DNA of 63,604 nucleotides from Promineifilum sp. (GTDB lineage Bacteria; Chloroflexota; Anaerolineae; Promineifilales; Promineifilaceae). The position numbers were made by a program, and so were the translations under genes. Every line of letters starts with the position of its first letter. Positions within the stretch are counted from its first letter, which is position 1. Of this stretch, positions 1 through 7,529 are shown one piece after another. A model generated the notes under the pieces. The model searched no databases and had not been told where the DNA came from. It saw nothing but the letters and a program-made list of their open reading frames with translations. The DNA is taken from assembly GCA_020634335.1 (NCBI GenBank), contig JACKBY010000020.1:1-63604 (forward strand), written 5' to 3'.

Positions 1-517
1 CGCCGCCAGGAACCACCCACGCCGGATGAATGCGCTTGCCCGCCAGGTGAGCGATGATTTCCTGCCCGAATTGGCGCAGCCAAATACCGTCTCGGGCCAG
101 GGAAGGACTTTCCGCAGCCACGCCGAACAGGTTTCTTTTCAGTGGGTCGGCATCCATACCCAGCACCAGGTCGGGCGATGACAAGTGAAAAAAGCTCAGG
201 GCGTGTGATTGCAATATTTGCGCCAGATTTAGGATTTCGCGCAGCTTGGCGGCTGTCTCGGGAATTTCCACAGCCAGCAAATCATCACAGGCCTTGGCCG
301 AGGCAATCAGATGACTGACCGGACAAATGCCGCATACGCGCGCGGTGATAGAAGGCATTTCACGAAATGGCCGGCCTTCCACCAGCTTCTCGAACCCGCG
401 AAACTGAGTAACGTGAAAGCGCGCCGAACTGACTCGACCGGCGTCATCGAGATGGATGGTGATCTTGCTGTGCCCTTCAATCCGGGTCACGGGATCGATA
501 GTAATTGTTCTGCTCAT
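1..517 (-). CDS. hoxH: NAD-linked [NiFe] hydrogenase large subunit HoxH (partial, C-terminus outside window)
   Basis: Catalytic large subunit that would carry the Ni-Fe centre of a bidirectional, NAD-coupled cytoplasmic hydrogenase. Reading the minus strand from an ATG at 517 gives about 172 residues beginning MSRTITIDPVTRIEGHSKI, with the family N-terminal 'DPVTRIEGH' motif and the proximal metal-binding motif RVCGICPVSH (two Cys and a His spaced as in motif L1) near residue 60. The frame runs open off the window edge, so the distal C-terminal DPCxxC motif cannot be checked. The start lies 13 nt after the hoxY stop, making it the last visible gene of a hoxEFUYH operon. No maturation (hyp) gene or endopeptidase is seen in this window. 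Confidence 0.93.
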   Translation of the reverse strand, partial: MSRTITIDPVTRIEGHSKITIHLDDAGRVSSARFHVTQFRGFEKLVEGRPFREMPSITARVCGICPVSHLIASAKACDDLLAVEIPETAAKLREILNLAQILQSHALSFFHLSSPDLVLGMDADPLKRNLFGVAAESPSLARDGIWLRQFGQEIIAHLAGKRIHPAWVVPGG

Positions 518-530
518 GACGTTCATACTC

Positions 531-1067
531 TCAAGCGCCGAAGCGGGTCATGGTGCCGAAATCCGGCCGGCGACCCGCCAGGAGTTCGGTCAGGCCATAG
601 TAAATCGTATCGTTAGAAGGCGGGCAGCCGGGAATGAATATATCGACCGGCACCACCTGATGCACCGGGACAGACCGCTCTCGCAGCGACGGTATCACTT
701 CCACCGGTATCTGTTGATTCAGATCGGCGTTTTCCAGATAAGCTCGCTCCAGCACCGATCGGACGCTGAAACGATTCCTCATGGCCGGCACGTTGGCCGT
801 CACGGCGCAATCGCCCAGCGATACCAACAGGCGCGTGTGGGCACGCACCTTTTTGATCTTGTGATAATCTTCCTCGCTGCTGACAGCCCCCTCGATGAGG
901 GTGATATCGACCATCTCCGGAAATTCCTTTGTATCCACGAGAGGGCTGTATACCAGATCGGCCAGAACAGCCAACTCCAGGAGTCGCTCGTCGATGTCGA
1001 GAAAGGACATGTGGCAACCGGAGCAGCCATCCAGCCACACCGTCGCCAGGGTTTGCTTTGTACTCAT
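531..1067 (-). CDS. hoxY: NAD-linked [NiFe] hydrogenase small subunit HoxY
   Basis: Small subunit, 178 aa, that carries the proximal 4Fe-4S cluster and relays electrons between HoxH and the diaphorase part. Cluster Cys motifs are visible: DGCSGCHMS near residues 14-21, SLGDCAV near 84-90 and IPGCPPS near 145-151. The length suits the short HoxY type (single cluster, no Tat signal), so the enzyme is cytoplasmic. The start overlaps the hoxU stop by 4 nt (ATGA type), indicating translational coupling. The neighbours and the lack of a signal peptide separate it from membrane uptake hydrogenases. Confidence 0.95.
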   Translation of the reverse strand: MSTKQTLATVWLDGCSGCHMSFLDIDERLLELAVLADLVYSPLVDTKEFPEMVDITLIEGAVSSEEDYHKIKKVRAHTRLLVSLGDCAVTANVPAMRNRFSVRSVLERAYLENADLNQQIPVEVIPSLRERSVPVHQVVPVDIFIPGCPPSNDTIYYGLTELLAGRRPDFGTMTRFGA

Positions 1068-1789
1068 TTTCGTCCCTCCCGCATTGTGCGTAGATAAGGC
1101 AAGAAATCACGCCGTTTTTCCATCTCGGCCACTGCCTTGGTTTTGTGAAACAGGGCACCCGTGGGGCATACCTGCACACACTTGCCGCAACGCGTACACG
1201 TATCGGACGTTCCCCAGGGCTGATTAAGATCGCTAATAATTAGACAATCTGTCCCACGTCCCATGACATCCCACGTATGCGCCCCCTCAATCTCGTCACA
1301 AACGCGCACGCAGCGAGTGCAAAGGATGCAACGATTGGGATCGTAAATGTAGAAGCGATGCGACGCATCCACGGACAGTTGGGGATAGAGATAAGGCACA
1401 CCGACGTGGCTGATTCCCAGCTTCCCGGCCAACCATTGGAGCTCGCAGTGCCCGTTGGACACGCATACGGAACAAACGTGATTGCGTTCGGAAAACAACA
1501 AGTCCAGCACTTGCCGGCGATACATTTGCAAACGCTCAGAATTGGTGGTGACTTCCATACCCTCTTCGGCATACGTCATACAGGCAGGCAACAGTTTGTT
1601 AGTGCCCTTCACCTCGACCAGACAGAGACGGCACCCCCCAATATCATGGACACCTTCCAAATGACACAATGTAGGGATAAATATGTCGTTTTCCTGCGCC
1701 AGTTCAAGCAAGGTCTCATCTTCGCGCGCACCTACATCGATGCCGTCGATCTTGAGCGTCTTGATTCGGGTCTTAAATGGCCGCTTCAT
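1064..1789 (-). CDS. hoxU: Hydrogenase diaphorase subunit HoxU (ferredoxin-like, NuoG N-terminal type)
   Basis: Electron-transfer subunit of 241 aa linking HoxF to HoxY. The N-terminal third is a plant-type 2Fe-2S ferredoxin fold (Cys at PTLCHLEGVHDIGGCRLC and the later PACM). The middle has the NuoG-type His/Cys 4Fe-4S motif around CSVCVSNGHCELQ. The C-terminal half has two further Cys-rich clusters, CILCTRCVRVCD and CTRCGKCVQVCP. This is the short HoxU layout, lacking the molybdopterin-like domain of NuoG. It overlaps hoxF by 4 nt upstream and hoxY by 4 nt downstream, so the three are probably cotranslated. Confidence 0.95.
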   Translation of the reverse strand: MKRPFKTRIKTLKIDGIDVGAREDETLLELAQENDIFIPTLCHLEGVHDIGGCRLCLVEVKGTNKLLPACMTYAEEGMEVTTNSERLQMYRRQVLDLLFSERNHVCSVCVSNGHCELQWLAGKLGISHVGVPYLYPQLSVDASHRFYIYDPNRCILCTRCVRVCDEIEGAHTWDVMGRGTDCLIISDLNQPWGTSDTCTRCGKCVQVCPTGALFHKTKAVAEMEKRRDFLPYLRTMREGRK

Positions 1790-3435
1790 TGGGCCACCTC
1801 CAGTGTCTCGTTTATGATCTCAGCCCCGTCCGGTTCCGGGATCATGCAATCCATATATTCGCTCCTGAAGTAGCGCAGCGTGCTGAGAACCGGATTGGGC
1901 GCTGTCTGCCCCAGGCCGCAAAGGCTTGTGTTGCGCACCATGTCACACAACTTTTCCAGCAAGACCAGATCATCCTGGGTCCCCTCATGACGGCTGAACT
2001 TGTCCAGGATGTTGTACATGTGAACGGTACCGACGCGGCAAGGGACACAGCGACCGCACGATTCCGTCATGCAAAATTCCATAAAATATCGGGCGACGTC
2101 GACCATACTGGTCGATTCATCCATGACGATCATGCCGCCGGAACCCATAATTGAACCCAACGCCGCCAGGGATTCATAGTCGACAAGCGTGTCAAGGTAA
2201 GCCGCCGGAATGCACCCACCCGACGGCCCGCCGGTCTGAATGGCCTTGCACTCGCCCATAGCGGAAATACCACCGCCGATATCGTAAATGATATCGCGCA
2301 ACGAAGTGCCCATCGGCACTTCAATGAGACCGGTGTTGCGGATGCCCCCGGCCAAGGCAAATACCTTGGTTCCCTTGCTCGTGGCTGTGCCATATTGCGC
2401 GTACCACTCGCCGCCATTGCGAACGATCGGGGCAACACTGGCTAGCGTTTCGACGTTGTTGATCAGCGTCGGGCAACCCCACAAACCATACTCGGCCGGA
2501 TAGGGCGGCCGCGGCCGCGGTTGACCCCGCTTGCCCTCGATGGAGGCGATCAGCGCCGTCTCCTCGCCACAAACAAACGCGCCTGCGCCCAGGCGGATAT
2601 CGACGTGGAAGTTGAATGGCGTACCACCGATGCCGCTGCCCAGCATGTTCGAGCGACGCGCCTGACGGATGGCCGTTTTCAACCGGGCCACGGCCAGGGG
2701 ATATTCGCCGCGAACGTAGACGTAACCTTGCGACGCGCCGATAGCGTAACCGGCGATAGCCATCCCTTCCAGGATGCGATGCGGATCGCTCTCCAGCACG
2801 CTGCGATCCATGAATGCGCCGGGGTCGCCCTCGTCCGCGTTGCAGATGACGTATTTGACCTCGCCATCGGACTTGGCTACAGTCGTCCACTTCAGGCCGG
2901 TCGGGTAGCCACCGCCCCCGCGCCCGCGCAAGCCACTGGCGACTATCTCATCAATGACGTCTGAAGGGGACATCTCGGTGATCGCTCTTAATAAAGCTGA
3001 GTAGCCATCACGAGCGATGTACTCTTCAATTCGCTCCGGGTCGATTATCCCACTGTTCTCCAGCACGATTTTTTTCTGGCGCTTGAAAAACGGTATGTCG
3101 ATCGAACATTGCAAGCGCTTGACGGGTTGGCCCTCGAGCGCATTAATGATGTCCGGCACATCCTCGACCTTTACCTGCTGATAGAGCACCTCGTCAGGTG
3201 TTTGGCTGTCAACCGTTACGAGTGGGCCGGCCGCGCAAAGGCCCATGCAGCCCGTGCCGCGCACTCGACACCGCCGCTCAACGCCACCACGCTCTATCTC
3301 TTTATCGAAGGCCTCTTTAATCAACCCGCTTTGGGATGACATACATCCGGCAGCCATACACACATTGACCGTGTGCGCGAATTCCTCAGCAAACAACTGC
3401 TCAGTGGCAGCGATTTCCTCAAGTCTCTCAAGCAT
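1786..3435 (-). CDS. hoxF: Hydrogenase diaphorase subunit HoxF (NADH-binding, FMN)
   Basis: NAD(H)-oxidising/reducing subunit, 549 aa. The N-terminal ~110 residues form a thioredoxin-like 2Fe-2S domain (VCMAAGC and GTGCMGLC). A NuoF-like core follows with the FMN/NADH glycine-rich segment GLRGRGGGGYPTG, the acidic NADEGDPGAF segment and GAGAFVCGEETAL. The C-terminal 4Fe-4S site is SCGRCVPCRVG plus a distal Cys in SLCGLG. It overlaps hoxE by 8 nt and hoxU by 4 nt. Sequence and context support a group 3d hydrogenase; whether NAD or NADP is preferred cannot be read by eye. Confidence 0.95.
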   Translation of the reverse strand: MLERLEEIAATEQLFAEEFAHTVNVCMAAGCMSSQSGLIKEAFDKEIERGGVERRCRVRGTGCMGLCAAGPLVTVDSQTPDEVLYQQVKVEDVPDIINALEGQPVKRLQCSIDIPFFKRQKKIVLENSGIIDPERIEEYIARDGYSALLRAITEMSPSDVIDEIVASGLRGRGGGGYPTGLKWTTVAKSDGEVKYVICNADEGDPGAFMDRSVLESDPHRILEGMAIAGYAIGASQGYVYVRGEYPLAVARLKTAIRQARRSNMLGSGIGGTPFNFHVDIRLGAGAFVCGEETALIASIEGKRGQPRPRPPYPAEYGLWGCPTLINNVETLASVAPIVRNGGEWYAQYGTATSKGTKVFALAGGIRNTGLIEVPMGTSLRDIIYDIGGGISAMGECKAIQTGGPSGGCIPAAYLDTLVDYESLAALGSIMGSGGMIVMDESTSMVDVARYFMEFCMTESCGRCVPCRVGTVHMYNILDKFSRHEGTQDDLVLLEKLCDMVRNTSLCGLGQTAPNPVLSTLRYFRSEYMDCMIPEPDGAEIINETLEVAQ

Positions 3436-3937
3436 TGTCCCCCTCCTGTAAGGCCTTCAGTCGGGCCATTGCCTCGTGGACATTTACCTTGCCGTCGATC
3501 TGGCCGTCGAAGACGGCCACGGGCGCCAGGCCACAGGAACCCAGGCAGCGCGCCGTCATGAGCGACAATTGCCCATCGGGTGTCGTCTGACCGGCCTTGA
3601 TGCCAAATTCGTTTTCGATCTCTTTCAACAGCAGTGGGATGCCCTTGATATAACAAGCCGTGCCCAAACATACTACACATGTATGTTTGCCCGCGGGTTT
3701 GAGGCTGAACAGGTGATAGAATGTGGACACGCCATATACCTGGCTTAGAGGCGCGTTTAATGAGGCGGCCACATAGCGGAGCGAGTCATCGTCCAAAAAT
3801 CCAAAGGATTCCTGAACAGTGTGCAAGGTCTCGATCAAACCGTCACGTTCGAATCCGTTGCGCTGCATCGTTGCCTGAACAATGCGCCAGCGCTTATCGT
3901 CCGACGGCGGTTCAAGCTTTTCGGTTCGCGGTGTCAT
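3428..3937 (-). CDS. hoxE: Hydrogenase subunit HoxE (NuoE-like 2Fe-2S)
   Basis: First gene of the hox operon, 169 aa, a NuoE-like thioredoxin-fold 2Fe-2S protein. The cluster ligands are seen at HTCVVCLGTACYIKG and, about 40 residues later, CLGSCGLAPV. The start is supported by an AGGAGA-type ribosome-binding site a few nt upstream of the ATG at 3937. HoxE is present in the pentameric cyanobacterial-type Hox complexes, and here gives the order EFUYH. The 233 nt upstream carry a set of TTGTGAC/GTCACAA sites annotated separately. Confidence 0.93.
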   Translation of the reverse strand: MTPRTEKLEPPSDDKRWRIVQATMQRNGFERDGLIETLHTVQESFGFLDDDSLRYVAASLNAPLSQVYGVSTFYHLFSLKPAGKHTCVVCLGTACYIKGIPLLLKEIENEFGIKAGQTTPDGQLSLMTARCLGSCGLAPVAVFDGQIDGKVNVHEAMARLKALQEGDNA

Positions 3938-4113
3938 AACTCTCCTCTCCCCTCAAGTGGCTCTCTGCTCACGGTAACTGTCGATTTCGCACGAGGCAGT
4001 ACAGTCGGGGAATGACCGACGAAAATGGGCAGGCGCACTTCCTGAAAGAGGGCACGCGCCTTAGCCTGATAGATTAAATTGTTATCGAACTAATTGTGAC
4101 TTATCAGGGGAAA

Positions 4114-4169
4114 ATTCATTAGTGAAATTTGTCACAAATACTTGTGACGAGTGTCATGCTTTTTGTGAT
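4114..4169. promoter_or_regulatory. Operator-like cluster upstream of hoxE: perfect palindrome plus flanking half-sites
   Basis: GTCACAAATACTTGTGAC at 4131-4148 is a perfect palindrome (7-bp arms, 4-bp spacer). The same heptamer recurs as TTGTGAC at 4114-4120 and TTGTGAT at 4163-4169. The region is AT-rich, lies between the end of the isopentenyl phosphate kinase gene and hoxE, and is 180-230 nt upstream of the hoxE start. The half-site contains TGTGA, as in Crp-family sites, but the spacing is not the TGTGA-N6-TCACA of E. coli CRP. The regulator is unknown. The rest of the 3938-4170 gap holds the hoxE ribosome-binding site and no convincing -35/-10 pair. Confidence 0.55.
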
Positions 4170-4170
4170 T

Positions 4171-4965
4171 TTATTGAAGGAGAGTGCCGATCGACTGGTT
4201 TGGATCGAGCAGGATGCGACCGAGTTGGCCGGGTTGAAGGCCGGAGAAGATACGAATTTTCAGACCAGGTTGGGAATCAATCAAGTCAAGCATTGCCATC
4301 ACTTTGGAAGCCATTCCACCTGTGACGTCAGTGCCGCGCGAGCCACCCAAAGCCGGCACAACATCGTGTAGTGTATCGCGAGTGATGAGCGGTATGACCT
4401 GCCCGTTCAAATCCAGGACCCCATCCGTCTCCCCCGCCAACAGGAACCAATTCCTGGGCAGCTTGCCGGCCAAGTAGCTCATCACCTCTTCCGTTGAAAC
4501 GATCGTGCCGCCGCGAATGGAATCAAAGGCGACATCGCCAAACATCACAGGCACGAGGCCGCTCGCCAGAGCGGATTCTACAGGAGTGGTCGAGAGATGT
4601 GTGATGATGCCGTCAGCGACCTGTGCAGAAGCTGAGGGGGCTAATCCAATCGCGGGAACGTCCGCCGACAGCAAGGCCGCAACAACGTGGCGATTGAGCC
4701 TGGCGGCCGCGTCGGCCACTTCGGCGAAGCCATACCACCCTTCCGGCCCACCAACGCCCGCCCGCGTGCCATGCTTGGCACCCGCCACGTGACCAAAGGA
4801 GCCGCTGCCGTGACCAAGCACCAGTGATAAGCCTGGCTCATGGGCGCGGGCCTGGGCGATTTCACTAGCCAACCGTGCCAGAGTCTGCGGCCGCAAAGCC
4901 TCATAACCCGTTTTCTCCGTCAAGAGTGAACCGCCCAGCTTCAGAAAAATGTGTTGGGTCGCCAT
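4171..4965 (-). CDS. Isopentenyl phosphate kinase
   Basis: Amino-acid-kinase-fold enzyme that phosphorylates isopentenyl phosphate to isopentenyl diphosphate in the alternative mevalonate pathway. The N-terminus has LKLGGSLLTEK, followed by the diagnostic GHGSGSFGHVAG segment whose His separates this family from glutamate and carbamate kinases. DVTGGMASKV near residue 215 is the family's nucleotide-site stretch. A GTG at 4980 is in frame, but the ATG at 4965 is preceded by GGAG with 5-nt spacing, so 264 aa is preferred. It is last in a four-gene minus-strand run, 15 nt after the LOG gene. Chloroflexota such as Roseiflexus are known to use this pathway; no other mevalonate gene lies in the window. 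Confidence 0.88.
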   Translation of the reverse strand: MATQHIFLKLGGSLLTEKTGYEALRPQTLARLASEIAQARAHEPGLSLVLGHGSGSFGHVAGAKHGTRAGVGGPEGWYGFAEVADAAARLNRHVVAALLSADVPAIGLAPSASAQVADGIITHLSTTPVESALASGLVPVMFGDVAFDSIRGGTIVSTEEVMSYLAGKLPRNWFLLAGETDGVLDLNGQVIPLITRDTLHDVVPALGGSRGTDVTGGMASKVMAMLDLIDSQPGLKIRIFSGLQPGQLGRILLDPNQSIGTLLQ

Positions 4966-4980
4966 GGGGTCTCCAGCCAC

Positions 4981-5535
4981 TTATCCCAGTCTCTCTACCA
5001 GGCGTTGCCGCACGTAGCCGACGGCCGTTTCGGCCGAGGTTGCCAGGTAGATCAAGTCCATGTCGCGCGAACGAATGTATTCGGCTTGCACATAAGCGCG
5101 AATCGTATCACGCCACGTCGGTCCCAGAAGGACGAGCGGCCGGGCGGCCATCTCGTTCGTCTGCATCAAGCTCCACGCCAGGGCTACTTCCGATAGCGTG
5201 CCGATCCCGCCCGGCAGGGCGATCATCCCGTCGTTGTTCATCACGAGATGGAGCAGCCGATCGCGCTGGGAGTCGAGGCGTATTTCTTCCCCCACCCACT
5301 CATTCGGGGGCATGGGTCGCCATTTCTCCATGTGACTGGATGTGACGCCGATCACGCGTGTACCAGCTTCCGACGCTCCCTGGCTGACGGCGGCCATTGT
5401 TCCGCCATAGCCACCCGTAGCTACGATAAATCCGGCTTCACCTAGAAGAACACCCAATCGACGCGCTTCCTGATAAGCATCGCTCTCCGTACCCGGCATA
5501 GAGCTGCCAAACACAGAGATGATGGGCTTAGCCAT
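4981..5535 (-). CDS. LOG-family (TIGR00725-like) Rossmann-fold protein
   Basis: A 184-aa protein of the LOG/'lysine decarboxylase-like' superfamily, whose characterised members are cytokinin-riboside phosphohydrolases or nucleotide-binding proteins. Visible motifs are VFGSSMPG at the N-terminus, the glycine-rich ATGGYGGTMAAVSQGA near 40-55, and the signature PGGIGTLSEVA near residue 109. The exact substrate is not deducible. It sits between the P1-type peptidase (17 nt) and isopentenyl phosphate kinase (15 nt) and is probably cotranscribed with them. The old annotation 'lysine decarboxylase' should not be used. Confidence 0.82.
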   Translation of the reverse strand: MAKPIISVFGSSMPGTESDAYQEARRLGVLLGEAGFIVATGGYGGTMAAVSQGASEAGTRVIGVTSSHMEKWRPMPPNEWVGEEIRLDSQRDRLLHLVMNNDGMIALPGGIGTLSEVALAWSLMQTNEMAARPLVLLGPTWRDTIRAYVQAEYIRSRDMDLIYLATSAETAVGYVRQRLVERLG

Positions 5536-5552
5536 AACTCGCTTCTCCCCTT

Positions 5553-6533
5553 TCAGATAATTGAATCGCCCAGGCCGGACACGTTTGCGGCCGTGCGGGC
5601 ATGACGAACTCCGTTGCGAATCGCTTCGCTGACCACCTGCACGGCCATCGCATTGATTAGGTCTATGGAGGCGGTGGTTTGCCTCGTTGTCAGCGCAAAG
5701 GCAATGTCGCCGTCGTGCCGCGTATGACTGGGTCTCACGGCAATAGCAATCCCATTGTGGGCTTGATGCGTCAGGCGCGCCAGTTCGCTACGCGAAAGGG
5801 AAGCGTTCGTGGCAACGACCACAAGGGTTGTGTTGGTGCCCGCCGCAGGCGGCACAGAAAATTCGATATAGCGCAATTCGTTTCGGTCGGCGAGCCAGCC
5901 ACCCTTCAAACCTCGCGCCCCGGCCAGAACACCAGCATCAGCCTCAACTATATCACCCACGGCATTGACGACGGCCGCGGCGGCCACAACCGTATCCTGC
6001 CGGCGAATCGAAGCAACGCCAAAACCTCCCTTCATCATGTGTTCGAATCCCGCCCACTTGCCTACCAATACTCCTGTTCCGGCACCAACGTTGCCCTGCG
6101 CAACATGACCGTCGAATGTCTCGGCCGCCCCACAGGCTTCATATCCGCCGGCGGCATCCGGCGTAAACGCCCCCTGATTGAGGAAAAAATCATAGACGAC
6201 GGCCGCGGGCACGATGGGCACGGGCCGAATCGGCGTCGGATGACCAACCCCTCGCTCTGCCAGGTAACGCATCACGCCATCGGCCGTTGCCAGGCCGAAA
6301 GCGCTGCCACCCGTCAGCACGATGGCATGGACATCCTTATCTTCCGGCTTGTCGGCGGCCAACAACGCCAACTCCCGACTACCGGGAGCCGGGCCACGGG
6401 CATCAACAGACGCCCGTGTGCCCTCGGGACACAAGAACACGGTACAACCGGTATGGTATTCCGGGTAAGTCTTGTGTCCAATGCGAACCCCGGCAAAATC
6501 GATCATGCCGTTTTGTTTCTTTTGGTACAGCAT
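5553..6533 (-). CDS. P1 family peptidase (DmpA / L-aminopeptidase-D-esterase, S58)
   Basis: A 326-aa member of the DmpA-type N-terminal-nucleophile hydrolases, which are made as a single chain and self-cleave into two subunits. Family hallmarks are the N-terminal FAGVRIGHKT, TGGSAFGLATADGVMRYL near residue 75, GNVGAGTGVLVGKWAG near 150 and the AAGTNTTLVVVATNA segment near 235, which contains the predicted cleavage/nucleophile region. No signal peptide is seen, so a cytoplasmic aminopeptidase is likely. An internal ATG at 6506 is nearer the usual family N-terminus; neither start has a strong ribosome-binding site. It begins 10 nt after the alpha/beta hydrolase stop. Confidence 0.86.
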   Translation of the reverse strand: MLYQKKQNGMIDFAGVRIGHKTYPEYHTGCTVFLCPEGTRASVDARGPAPGSRELALLAADKPEDKDVHAIVLTGGSAFGLATADGVMRYLAERGVGHPTPIRPVPIVPAAVVYDFFLNQGAFTPDAAGGYEACGAAETFDGHVAQGNVGAGTGVLVGKWAGFEHMMKGGFGVASIRRQDTVVAAAAVVNAVGDIVEADAGVLAGARGLKGGWLADRNELRYIEFSVPPAAGTNTTLVVVATNASLSRSELARLTHQAHNGIAIAVRPSHTRHDGDIAFALTTRQTTASIDLINAMAVQVVSEAIRNGVRHARTAANVSGLGDSII

Positions 6534-6543
6534 GTGAGGATTT

Positions 6544-7347
6544 TTACGCGTCTAAAAAGCGACGTATATCGCGATTCACAATTTCGGCCTGTTCGATAAA
6601 GAACAAGTGCCCGGCCTTAGGATACGTGATTAACGTTGCGCCCGGGATGTGTTCAGCAAGCAAACGGCCGTTATCCGCAGGGATCATCCGGTCTTCTTCG
6701 CCATGCATGACCAGCGTAGGCGTTTTAATCTCTGCCAAGTGGTCAGCCACGTCATGGGAAAGCAAGGCCTGTATTTGCGCCGCATAGCTTTCAGCACTCT
6801 GGGGGTTACTCATCGAGATTTTCTCCAACGAGTCGACCAGATCGGGCTGCTCTCGTCTGCTCCCATCGCTGACGGACATCCACAAGCCACTATAAAAATC
6901 ATCCCGCGGGTCGCCGGAAAGCTGCGGCTGAACAAGGGAAGCGATCACTAGTTCGTCTGGATAGACAGCCAGTTGCCCGCCGGCAGTCGTGCATCCCAGC
7001 ACCAGTCGTTTGATCCGTTCGGGGTGGTTTAGCGCCAGGTGCAGCGCACTCATGCCGCCGAGGCTAAACCCAAATACGTGCGCCTGTGAGATTTCCAGGG
7101 CGTCAAGTACGGCGACGGCATCGTCCATCATGTCCGCCACCGAATATCCAGGCGGCACAGGCGAAGAACGTCCTGCGCCCCGATTATCGAACGTCACGAT
7201 AAAAAAATCGCCCGCCAGACCCGCTACTTGCCAGGCGCACTTAGCTGTGTAGTCGGACAGACCAGAGATAATAAGCAGCGGAGGGGAGGCCGGGTTTCCC
7301 ACAGTCTCGTAATATAAATAATGATCACCCACAGTGACGGTTGGCAT
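6544..7347 (-). CDS. Alpha/beta hydrolase
   Basis: About 267 aa from the ATG at 7347 (an in-frame TTG at 7401 would add 18 residues). Alpha/beta-hydrolase fold features: oxyanion region IISGLSD, FDNRGAGRSS loop, nucleophile elbow GFSLGG, an acid in HGEEDRMIP and the catalytic His in AGHLFFIEQ. The family is broad (esterases, haloperoxidase-like, lactonases), so the substrate cannot be named. It is the first gene of the minus-strand run 7347-4171 and is divergent from the histidine kinase at 7530. The 182-nt gap to the kinase shows no clear promoter. Confidence 0.82.
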   Translation of the reverse strand: MPTVTVGDHYLYYETVGNPASPPLLIISGLSDYTAKCAWQVAGLAGDFFIVTFDNRGAGRSSPVPPGYSVADMMDDAVAVLDALEISQAHVFGFSLGGMSALHLALNHPERIKRLVLGCTTAGGQLAVYPDELVIASLVQPQLSGDPRDDFYSGLWMSVSDGSRREQPDLVDSLEKISMSNPQSAESYAAQIQALLSHDVADHLAEIKTPTLVMHGEEDRMIPADNGRLLAEHIPGATLITYPKAGHLFFIEQAEIVNRDIRRFLDA

Positions 7348-7529
7348 ATGATTTATCGGAAATTCTATGGCAACTCTAGCACCAGTATTACGCAATTCCA
7401 AGAGAACTGATTTAGTCTATTCTTTTAGACTGTAAAATACAATCGTCGAACCATCACCAACAAGGGGAAGTCACTGTCAATCCCCATGATAATGTGCTAG
7501 AGTCAAGAATCGCCCAAGAGTAAAGTGGA

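Noticed and set aside
456..1097. 213-aa plus-strand ORF antisense to hoxY
   Set aside because: The minus strand encodes HoxY with all cluster Cys motifs; the plus ORF has no recognisable domain and is a codon-bias shadow.
4131..4148. Classical CRP site upstream of hoxE
   Set aside because: CRP needs TGTGA-N6-TCACA; here the half-sites face the other way with a 4-bp spacer, so it is reported only as an unassigned palindrome.
4981..5535. Lysine decarboxylase
   Set aside because: The PGGxGT motif defines the LOG family, whose characterised members do not decarboxylate lysine.
5679..6599. 306-aa plus-strand ORF
   Set aside because: It lies entirely opposite the P1-type peptidase, whose family motifs are clear on the minus strand. 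The antisense product is His/Arg-rich without motifs.
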